From assembly GCA_020441605.1 (NCBI GenBank), contig JAGRLX010000269.1, forward strand, positions 1-13,063: 13,063 nucleotides of DNA, written 5' to 3'. The position numbers and the translations under genes were made by a program. Below, piece by piece: positions 7,842-13,063 of the stretch (position 1 is its first letter; each line of letters begins with the position of its first letter). Under the pieces are notes generated by a model, which was not told the DNA's origin, did not search any database, and saw only the letters and a list, made by a program, of their open reading frames with translations. The DNA comes from Alphaproteobacteria bacterium (lineage in GTDB: Bacteria; Pseudomonadota; Alphaproteobacteria; Rhizobiales; Aestuariivirgaceae).

Positions 7842-7862
7842 CGGCTCGGCTAAGCGGCGGCC

Positions 7863-8498
7863 ATGGCCCAACTGACCGGCAAGACCTTCGACCTGTTCGT
7901 CACCCGCATCTACCGCGCCGATGATGCGGGGAGTGCGAAGCTCAACTATGACCTCGAAACCGCTGCGCTGTCGCTTGCCCGTGACGACCGGGCTGGCCAG
8001 CGCTGGTGTGAAAAGCACGGCTATCCCGGATACACGTCCTATTCCTCCCTCAACGACCTGCCCTGGCGGATGCCGGAATTCGCGAGGCTGGTGAAGGTGA
8101 TCGACCGCCACGCCCTCGCCTATGCCAAGTCGCTGCATTGGGACCTGCGGGGAACGCGGCCCGTGTGCGATTCGCTGTGGGTGAACGTGATGCCAGAGGG
8201 GGGGTCGCATACCTCGCACATTCACCCCAATGCGGTGATCAGCGGAACCTATTACGTGGCCGTGCCGGAGGGAGCTGGACCAATCGTCTACGAGGACCCA
8301 CGGCTTGGTTTCATGATGGCGGCACCGCCGCGCAAGGACAATGCGCCGCGCGAGTTCCGCGCCCATGTGCACGAGACCCCGATGCCCGGCACCCTGCTGC
8401 TCTGGGAGAGCTGGCTCCGCCATGAAGTGCCGCTCAACCGGGCCGAGGGCAACCGAATCAGCGTGAGCTTCAACTATTGCCTCGGCGGCGGCGACTGA
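7863..8498 (+). CDS. 2-oxoglutarate/Fe(II)-dependent oxygenase (TIGR02466 type)
   Basis: 211 residues. The double-stranded beta-helix ligands are visible: a His-rich motif SHTSHIHPN (His119/His121) with VISGTYYV following, then GPIVYEDPR, then the distal His187 in ESWLRHEVPLNR with Arg198 in NRISVSFNY as the likely 2-oxoglutarate carboxylate binder. This pattern belongs to the TIGR02466 group of uncharacterised oxygenases, also seen in marine phages. It probably hydroxylates a protein or small molecule; the substrate is unknown. It follows the Host_attach gene by 21 bases with only a weak GGCGG before the ATG, so translation may depend on the upstream gene. It converges with the HlyU gene across 25 bases. 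Confidence 0.87.
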   Translation: MAQLTGKTFDLFVTRIYRADDAGSAKLNYDLETAALSLARDDRAGQRWCEKHGYPGYTSYSSLNDLPWRMPEFARLVKVIDRHALAYAKSLHWDLRGTRPVCDSLWVNVMPEGGSHTSHIHPNAVISGTYYVAVPEGAGPIVYEDPRLGFMMAAPPRKDNAPREFRAHVHETPMPGTLLLWESWLRHEVPLNRAEGNRISVSFNYCLGGGD

Positions 8499-8523
8499 GT
8501 GACCGCCGGGCGTCGACGCAGCG

Positions 8524-8820
8524 TCATTCGAACATGCGGCTGCCGACCTGGTCGATCATCTGCTTGCCCTTGAGGATCGCATGATCGGCAGCGGCTGCCT
8601 CGTCGGAAAACCGGTCAGCCCGGATGAAGCGATGTTCCTGCACCTTGCCATCCAGCTCCCGCGAAATGACACCGCAGGTCTGCCATTGGCCTCCTTCCTG
8701 ATAGGGCGTGGCCTTGATGACATATCCGGCATGCTCGGCCGTCTTTGACGCCTTGGCCGGCGCGCCGCCGGATTCGCCGCCGCTGCTGCCGCCGCCGAAA
8801 AGCTTTTTCAGGAATGACAT
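8524..8820 (-). CDS. HlyU-family protein
   Basis: 98 residues beginning MSFLKKLFGGGSSGG, a basic and glycine-rich N-terminus typical of the alphaproteobacterial HlyU domain proteins (PF10115). It is followed by the conserved core HAGYVIKATPYQEGGQWQTCGVISRE, EHRFIRADRFSDEAAAADHAILKGKQMIDQ. The name comes from a Vibrio regulator of haemolysin expression, but this short family has no visible DNA-binding motif and its role is unclear. GAGG lies 7 bases before the ATG. A possible -10 (TAGACT) sits about 30-35 bases upstream, and a nested palindrome lies 67 bases further out. Confidence 0.88.
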   Translation of the reverse strand: MSFLKKLFGGGSSGGESGGAPAKASKTAEHAGYVIKATPYQEGGQWQTCGVISRELDGKVQEHRFIRADRFSDEAAAADHAILKGKQMIDQVGSRMFE

Positions 8821-8886
8821 GACAAACCTCGCAATCCTTGTGACCGGGGAAGTCTAGCGCAATGGGCGCGCAAGTGGAATCGCCAG

Positions 8887-8928
8887 CGAGCAGAAAGTTG
8901 CGCCTGGCGCAAAGCGGCACGCTGCTCG
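8887..8928 (-). promoter_or_regulatory. Nested palindrome upstream of HlyU gene (operator or terminator)
   Basis: The inner perfect palindrome TTGCGCC-T-GGCGCAA is at 8898-8912. The outer arms are CGAGCAG (8887-8893) and CTGCTCG (8922-8928). On the minus strand the inner hairpin is followed by CTTTCT, so it could be a weak intrinsic terminator for the RNA starting near 9360. Alternatively it is an operator 78 bases upstream of the HlyU start codon. Confidence 0.4.
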
Positions 8929-8999
8929 TGGGCCAACGTTTGACCGCAACCGTTCTCCCCTGCCCCCGCGGCTGATATTCACCACTTAGATGAGCGGCG

Positions 9000-9360
9000 G
9001 ACATGGAGGCATGCGCCATCCTTTGTGGGGGTGGCCTTTGTCCCCCGGAGAGATTTCTCCCTTCTTCTGCAAGAAGGGAGGCGCGGGCGCTGCCCGGCGC
9101 GGTGTGCCAGCCGTGAAGCTGGCGGAGAGCGCCTGAACAGCGCCCGCGGTCCGGCTGGTCCTGTAGGTGGGTGGGAGAACACTTCGGCCCTGTCCTATCC
9201 AAGGGACTGCCTAACTGCCACATGGGCGCGGAGGTCGTGATGCCTCCGGGATTCTCCGCCCGCCCCCGGGAACGCGGCTTACGTTGAGCCACGCGCGCGG
9301 GCCAGCCATCCGCCCCATTCGGGGCCACCGTCATGACCCAAACCCCTTGCGGAGCGAACA
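9000..9360 (-). ncRNA. Candidate structured RNA (or long leader of HlyU gene)
   Basis: The stretch 8821-9444 holds no convincing gene but contains clustered complementary segments. Nested pairs form a rod: CGCGGGCGCTG (9082-9092) with CAGCGCCCGCG (9138-9148), inside it GGCGC (9096-9100) with GCGCC (9129-9133), and inside that GCCAGC (9106-9111) with GCTGGC (9118-9123). Beside it, CTCCCTTCTT (9057-9066) and AAGAAGGGAG (9071-9080) form a 10-bp hairpin with a four-base loop. A second domain pairs GGAGAA (9174-9179) with TTCTCC (9252-9257) and encloses CGGAGG/CCTCCG (9229-9234/9243-9248). GCCCC/GGGGC (9312-9316/9321-9325) makes another hairpin. The strand is assigned from the strong promoter at 9367-9395. 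The ends are uncertain. I do not find the signature sequences of RNase P RNA, tmRNA or SRP RNA, nor a convincing 6S match. Confidence 0.45.
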
Positions 9361-9361
9361 T

Positions 9362-9386
9362 CTAGGAATATAATTGACTAGGAATA
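9362..9386. repeat. Direct repeat of CTAGGAATA overlapping the promoter
   Basis: CTAGGAATA occurs at 9362-9370 and 9378-9386, a 16-base repeat period. One copy overlaps the -10 hexamer and the other fills the spacer, where a repressor would block RNA polymerase. The regulator is unknown to me. Confidence 0.5.
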
Positions 9387-9395
9387 AAATGTCAA
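9367..9395 (-). promoter_or_regulatory. Consensus sigma-70 promoter reading leftwards
   Basis: On the minus strand TTGACA (9395-9390) and TATATT (9372-9367) are separated by exactly 17 bases, placing transcription start near 9360. It lies downstream of the TadG-like gene's stop, so it does not serve that gene, and reads into the structured region and then the HlyU gene. Confidence 0.6.
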
Positions 9396-9444
9396 CCCCG
9401 GATGTCTCCCCGAGAGGATCATGGTGCCTCGCATGCGGTCGCCA

Positions 9445-10692
9445 TCAATTGATAAGCCGAGGATTACCGCTGCCGGGGTACAGGCCGGCCGGTATCGGCA
9501 CAGTGCTCTTGTCCGGGGCGACATTGATGCTCAATGTGCTGCCTCCGGAGAAGAGGAAGTTCCTCGCTATGAAGGCCGTGAACGGAGACGGCGTGGCAGC
9601 GGAACTTCCACCCGATAGCTCGAGCTTCTGGTTGGGGAAATACAGCGCCCCCTCGTAGAAGGTGTTGCCACTGCCAGACACGACACTCTTTGCGAGACGA
9701 TTGGCATTGGGGTCGAGATAGACCACGAAACCGGCCATCGGCCCGGCTCGCGTCGCCGAGAGCTGGTAATTTCCGCCGCCACTCCAGGTCACGCCCGCGT
9801 TGTTGCCAGTAAGAAAGAATGACACGCCATCGCCGATGAGGGTGGCGCCACCACTCGTCACGAAGGCTCCATCCTTGATGATGTAAAGACCTGGCTCGAA
9901 GGTGAATGTGGCGTTCTTCAGCGTCAACCCTCCGCAATAGAGGCCAGGTGAGAGCGTCATCGACTTGTCGCGGCTGAAGCTCGTGAAGTCGCAAGCCCCG
10001 GACGTATCAGGCTTCGGCAACGCGGCAAAGGGATCTGGCTTTGTTTCACATCCCGGCGTGGGCGGCGGCGTGACACCGGCAAGTCCTTGCGACACCCCGC
10101 CGACGAAGCAGTTTTCTTCAGACGTCACGGAAGAGGAGCCTGACAAAACGACTGAAGAGACGCTATTGGAGTTTACCTGGACAGAGCAGCCATTGGCTCG
10201 CCAGATAGTGCCGCCGCTGCCCTCCAACGCCTTGCTCATGGCGGGATCCAGAGCATGGACGCAGACGGGGGTTCCCCCGTCACCATCAAGTGTCACGGTG
10301 GCCTTGGCCCGGATGATGGGATCGGTCTTCATGTACAGGGCCGTAAAACTGCGTTCCCCCGACATGCTCAAGACGACATGGAGCTACTTTACGCCATCGT
10401 CCACTGCCACGGAGTCGACCTGGATGTTCTCAAGGCCCACACCATTCGGGGTCACGTATTTGGCAACCAGTTCGCCAATGGAGGCGTTGCTCCAATCAGC
10501 GCTCTTCAGGCGGTGCGCTGCCGCAAGTGAGGCCGCGTCGGCCACGGCCTGCAGCTGCGTCTGATCCATCTGCCAGCGACCGTAATCGATTGCAACGCCA
10601 GCAGACAACAGGATCCCCGCAATGCCCAAAGAGAATACGACAGTTGAGGCTCCGACGTCCTCACGAATGAAATCGTTTGCGGTACGGCGCAT
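9445..10692 (-). pseudogene. TadG-like pilus-assembly protein interrupted by an in-frame stop
   Basis: From ATG 10692 (perfect AGGAGG 7 bases upstream) the frame encodes a TadG-like N-terminus: a short basic cytoplasmic segment, a membrane helix (about residues 17-36, FSLGIAGILLSAGVAIDYGRW) and the MDQTQLQAVADAASLAAAHRL helix typical of the TadE/TadG group. After VAVDDGVK a TAG stops it (10386-10384). The same frame, with no shift, continues LHVV LSMSGERSFTALYM and stays open for over 300 residues to TGA 9447-9445, a beta-rich, Gly/Ser-rich exported domain. The uninterrupted product would be about 415 residues, normal for TadG-like proteins. No ribosome binding site precedes the downstream part (TTG 10371 or ATG 10365), so restart is unlikely. 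No other tad/cpa genes are nearby. A sequencing error or a recent mutation are both possible. Confidence 0.8.
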
Positions 10693-10711
10693 GATCCACC
10701 TCCTGAAATAA

Positions 10712-10734
10712 GTGATCAGGCTAACCGCGATCAC
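10712..10734. promoter_or_regulatory. Inverted repeat upstream of the TadG-like gene
   Basis: GTGATC (10712-10717) and GATCAC (10729-10734) are inverted around an 11-base spacer, 20 bases before the start codon. It could be an operator. Short arms make this weak. The rest of 10735-10885 shows nothing else recognisable. Confidence 0.25.
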
Positions 10735-10885
10735 CTTAAACGCTTCTCAAGGAAGAAACTAAAATGCTGTCGATCGCCGACACGCTACGCCGGAGTGCCA
10801 CTGCAAAGGCGAAGAACCTTGCCTCTGCCCGGGCCGGCCTGACCAGCCATCCTGGGTGATCTCTTGCGTAATGAAGAGAAGCGGT

Positions 10886-10927
10886 GCGTTCCGGCAACAT
10901 GCATGCGCTGTCTTGCCGCCGGAACGC
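10886..10927 (-). terminator. Perfect 10-bp inverted repeat after the GYD gene (possible terminator)
   Basis: GCGTTCCGGC (10886-10895) and GCCGGAACGC (10918-10927) can form a GC-rich stem with a 22-base loop, 17 bases after the GYD gene's stop on the minus strand. There is no T-run afterwards, so it could instead be an mRNA-stabilising or REP-like element. Confidence 0.4.
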
Positions 10928-10943
10928 CAGAAATGCGGATGTA

Positions 10944-11264
10944 TCAGGAGCCCGGCGCGCGATACGCGGGCGACTTCTTTGCCGCCTGGTCGATCTCTTC
11001 CGGCGTCAGCAGCACAGTGAGCCTGCCGGTCACCGCCCCGGACGCAGCCACAGTGAGTCCGACCGCCGCGGCGCTGACGTTATCCGGCGCGTCGACGATG
11101 ATCACCACGTCGTCCGACCCCAAGGCGAAGTAAAGGCATTCAAGCTTGCCACCCACCGAGGCCAGCATCTTCTCGACCACCGCCTTGCGTGACGAACCAC
11201 CCTCGGCGATCACGCCCTTGGTTCCTTCCGCGGTGTAACTGCCTGTCCACATGTATTTTGCCAT
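10944..11264 (-). CDS. GYD domain-containing protein
   Basis: 106 residues. It begins MAKYMWTGSYTAEGTKGVIAEGGSSRKAVVEKML, then shows GGKLECLYFALGSDDVVIIVDAPDNVSAAAVGLTVAASGAV and LLTPEEIDQAAKK, which is the GYD family (PF08734) pattern: a small ferredoxin-like alpha/beta protein of unknown function, named from a conserved Gly-Tyr-Asp here replaced by GSDD. The start at 11264 is chosen because GGGAGG lies just upstream and family length is about 95-105; the frame is open further, to 11381, without support. The 255 bases between it and the small membrane protein gene on the same strand hold no gene and probably its promoter. Confidence 0.88.
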   Translation of the reverse strand: MAKYMWTGSYTAEGTKGVIAEGGSSRKAVVEKMLASVGGKLECLYFALGSDDVVIIVDAPDNVSAAAVGLTVAASGAVTGRLTVLLTPEEIDQAAKKSPAYRAPGS

Positions 11265-11519
11265 GCCGTCCTCCCTTCGCCGCATCAGGCGGCGCCGTGC
11301 CGGGGAAATACATTGCTGGCCATAGCGGCTGACAACCCTCCCCGACACCATCGAGCTTAGGGGCGTTAAGGGGTTCCACAAGGGACGGGGGCGGGTAAAT
11401 GCTCAACACTGAATGGCATCAGCACGCCAAGCGTGTGGAAAGAGAAATTTCTGCCTGGGCCCCGAGCCCTTCACGCCATCGGCCATCGCCGGGTAGGGAA
11501 CGGGACCGGCGCTATCGCG

Positions 11520-11759
11520 TCAGCGGAGCGACGGCCGCCGACGCGCGGCCACGAGTTTCATGGCCGCCACGAGAAAAGGCGCGCCATGAAACAGGAGATC
11601 AAGGATGTCGATGGGCCGGCTGAGCGTGCCGGAGGCCAGCATCTGCATCTTCTCGATGATATGCGGTGTCGTTCCCAGGGGCGTGACGCCGAGCATCAGG
11701 CAGGCGATGATCACCATGCTCCACGGCAGGCGGTTTGCAAGGGCGAACAGGGTCGTCAT
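11520..11759 (-). CDS. Small two-span membrane protein (often mislabelled RND transporter)
   Basis: 79 residues from ATG 11759: MTTLFALANRLPWSMVIIACLMLGVTPL, then PHIIEKMQMLASGTLSRPIDILDLLFHGAPFLVAAMKLV. Two hydrophobic helices flank a conserved PHIxEKxxMLxxGTLxRPIDIxDLxxHG segment. Databases hold many proteins of this type, often labelled RND transporter although they are far too short to be a transporter; function is unknown. The ribosome binding site is poor, and the frame extends to 11810 with an unconserved-looking extension. It is divergent from the metallo-hydrolase gene with about 180 bases between. Confidence 0.72.
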   Translation of the reverse strand: MTTLFALANRLPWSMVIIACLMLGVTPLGTTPHIIEKMQMLASGTLSRPIDILDLLFHGAPFLVAAMKLVAARRRPSLR

Positions 11760-11938
11760 GGCAAGACTGTAGCTGAAAGGTGACTTCCGGCCATGCGGCA
11801 AATGCACCAAGCTGCTCAGGACAGCCGACTGGATGCCCCATCGCCTCGCATGGATGCAACCACAACGGTCTTTGCGGCAGGGGAAATCGGTCGTAAGCTT
11901 GAACTCTTGCTGGCTTCTGCAACAGGGAGGAACACCTT

Positions 11939-12895
11939 ATGCATCCCGTCTCGAACGCATCCGCCACGTCCATCATCCTCGACCGCCGCAAATTCCTGGC
12001 CTCCGCATCCGCCTTCATTGCATCAGGGTTGCTTTCGCCCCAGGCGCTGGCCTTGGCTGGCCCTGTCACATTTGCCCAGGGTGCCTTCGAGGTCACGGTC
12101 ATCAGCGATGGCCACCTCGTCCTTCCTGCCAGCATGCTCTGGCCCGACGCGCCGCCGGAAGAACTGAAGGCGCTGCTGGCCACCGCAGGCGTGACAGGCG
12201 ACGAGGTGCAGCCTGCTGCCAACATCACATTGATCAAGGCGGGCCCCGACCTGATCCTCTTCGACAACGGGTCCGGCAGCGAGTTCCAGCCGAGCGCCGG
12301 CAAGCTGCTCGAAAATCTCAAGATGGCCGGAATCGATCCCGCCTCGATTACCAAGATGGTATTCACGCATGCCCATCCCGATCACATCTGGGCCACAGTC
12401 AATGCCGCCGGCGCGCTCAACTTCCCCAATGCGTCCTACTATTGCGCATCGGCCGAATGGGACTTCTGGATGGGCAAGGATATCCTCACCCAGATGCCCA
12501 AGGAGATGCACCCCTTCGTGCTCGGCGCTCAGAAACACCTCAAGGGTGCCGAGCCACGCATCACCATGTTCAAGCCCGGCGACGATATCGTGACCGGCAT
12601 CAGGGCGCTGGATACTGCCGGCCACACGCCTGGTCACGTCTCCTTCGAGGTGGAAGGCGACGGTGGCCTGATCATCGTCGGCGATGCGGCCGGCTTGCCG
12701 GCCGTTGTATTCCCGCATCCGGAGTGGCGCCTGGGCTTCGACGGCATACCGGATCTGGCCATCGCCAACCGCAAGGCGTTGCTGCAGCGGGCGGCGGCCG
12801 ACAAGATCAAGATGCTCGGCTTCCACTGGCCCTATCCGGGCATTGGCCACGCCGAAGCCATGGGCAGCGGGTTCGCCTACGTCCCCGCGATATAG
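11939..12895 (+). CDS. Tat-exported MBL-fold metallo-hydrolase
   Basis: 318 residues. A twin-arginine signal is present: DRRKFLASASAFIASGLLSPQALALA (Arg16-Arg17), predicting export folded with its metals. The metallo-beta-lactamase fold follows: THAHPDH gives His144, His146, Asp148 and His149; GHTPGH gives His229; VGDAAG gives Asp249; FHWPYPG gives His296. This is a complete binuclear zinc set. VTVISDGHLVLP near 55 marks the start of the domain. Substrate unknown; relatives include lactonases and sulfatase-like or general hydrolases. GGGAGG lies 6 bases before ATG 11939. The intergenic 180 bases upstream probably hold divergent promoters but none is clear. Confidence 0.93.
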   Translation: MHPVSNASATSIILDRRKFLASASAFIASGLLSPQALALAGPVTFAQGAFEVTVISDGHLVLPASMLWPDAPPEELKALLATAGVTGDEVQPAANITLIKAGPDLILFDNGSGSEFQPSAGKLLENLKMAGIDPASITKMVFTHAHPDHIWATVNAAGALNFPNASYYCASAEWDFWMGKDILTQMPKEMHPFVLGAQKHLKGAEPRITMFKPGDDIVTGIRALDTAGHTPGHVSFEVEGDGGLIIVGDAAGLPAVVFPHPEWRLGFDGIPDLAIANRKALLQRAAADKIKMLGFHWPYPGIGHAEAMGSGFAYVPAI

Positions 12896-12901
12896 GCAAA
12901 G

Positions 12902-12937
12902 CCTGCGGGGGCAGCTGATCGATCCTGCCGCCGCAGG
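12902..12937. terminator. Hairpin between convergent metallo-hydrolase and rpoD genes
   Basis: CCTGCGG (12902-12908) pairs with CCGCAGG (12931-12937), and after one mismatch GGCAG (12910-12914) pairs with CTGCC (12925-12929), leaving a 10-base loop. It starts 6 bases after the hydrolase stop. No T-run follows on either strand, so termination there may be inefficient or Rho-assisted. Confidence 0.45.
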
Positions 12938-13000
12938 GGGCTGACCGGCCCGCAAGAAAAGTACTCGGCGACTGGCCCAGTCCCCGAATTGCCGCCACGC

Positions 13001-13063
13001 CTAGTTGTCGAGGAAGCTCCGGAGCTTCCGCGACCTCGACGGGTGCTTCAGCTTGCGCAGCGC
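13001..13063 (-). CDS. rpoD: RNA polymerase sigma factor RpoD, C-terminal fragment
   Basis: The last 20 codons, ALRKLKHPSRSRKLRSFLDN, then TAG at 13003-13001. This matches the highly conserved end of region 4.2 in alphaproteobacterial RpoD, the DNA-binding part that contacts the -35 element; the final residues vary by lineage. The rest of the gene lies beyond the right edge. Confidence 0.85.
   Translation of the reverse strand, partial: ALRKLKHPSRSRKLRSFLDN

Noticed and set aside
7263..8423. 386-residue minus-strand open frame
   Set aside because: Antisense to the Host_attach and oxygenase genes, both of which have clear family motifs; its His/Arg/Gly-rich composition is typical of a shadow frame in GC-rich DNA.
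9000..9360. RNase P RNA, tmRNA, SRP RNA or 6S RNA
   Set aside because: I searched both strands by eye for the conserved GAGGAAAGTCC of RNase P, a tag-peptide frame with tRNA-like ends for tmRNA, and the GGAAGCAGCC of SRP RNA, and found none; the 6S consensus also does not fit.
8615..9361. 248-residue minus-strand open frame across the gene-free stretch into the HlyU gene
   Set aside because: No ribosome binding site and low-complexity composition; its final third overlaps the HlyU gene in a different frame. The structured-RNA reading explains the region better.
11497..11521. EcfG-like promoter (GGAAC-N16-CGTC)
   Set aside because: The -10 deviates from CGTT and it points antisense into the small membrane protein gene.
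11833..12918. 361-residue plus-strand open frame
   Set aside because: Shadow of the metallo-hydrolase in another frame; Arg-rich and without motifs.
12023..12955. 310-residue minus-strand open frame
   Set aside because: Antisense to the metallo-hydrolase, whose zinc ligands and Tat signal are intact.
1..13063. CRISPR array, toxin-antitoxin or defence system
   Set aside because: No regularly spaced repeats and no recognisable defence-family proteins among the supported genes.

Overview
The window looks like chromosomal DNA of an alphaproteobacterium. The right edge carries the last 20 codons of a gene ending in the KHPSRSRKLRSFLD-type tail of the housekeeping sigma factor RpoD. The gene content also fits this class: HlyU-family protein, Host_attach family protein, GYD-domain protein, TadG-like protein, and a tRNA with CAU anticodon and encoded CCA. 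Overall base composition is moderately GC-rich. Some details recall sphingomonads or rhizobia, but I cannot fix the order from sequence alone.

Layout. (1) 1-1323: the 3' part of a large serine recombinase, the edge of a mobile element lying to the left. (2) 1324-1852: a gene-free stretch, then a tRNA-Ile2-type gene (minus) whose 3' end faces the recombinase. (3) 1980-4748, plus strand: AMP nucleosidase (amn), a small two-span membrane protein, and a periplasmic SIMPL/DUF541 protein. (4) 4784-5380: a decayed gene with two frameshifts and a large internal deletion. (5) 7252-5350, minus strand: a tightly coupled three-gene operon (SnoaL/ketosteroid-isomerase-like protein, GNAT acetyltransferase, nitrilase-superfamily amidase) joined by two ATGA overlaps. 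(6) 7324-8498, plus strand: an FNR/FixK-type box, then a Host_attach protein and a 2-oxoglutarate/Fe(II) oxygenase of the TIGR02466 type. (7) 8524-8820: HlyU-family protein (minus). (8) 8821-9444: no gene, but a near-perfect sigma-70 promoter on the minus strand followed by about 350 nt rich in nested inverted repeats, a candidate structured RNA or a long leader of the HlyU gene. (9) 9445-10692: a TadG-like gene (minus) interrupted by one in-frame TAG. (10) 10944-11759: GYD-domain protein and a small membrane protein (both minus). (11) 11939-12895: Tat-exported metallo-beta-lactamase-fold hydrolase (plus), converging with rpoD.

Functionally this is mostly housekeeping and small accessory metabolism. 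The notable items are the candidate regulated structured RNA at about 8890-9398, the translationally coupled nitrilase operon, and two interrupted genes. I see no CRISPR array, no toxin-antitoxin pair and no recognisable defence system.
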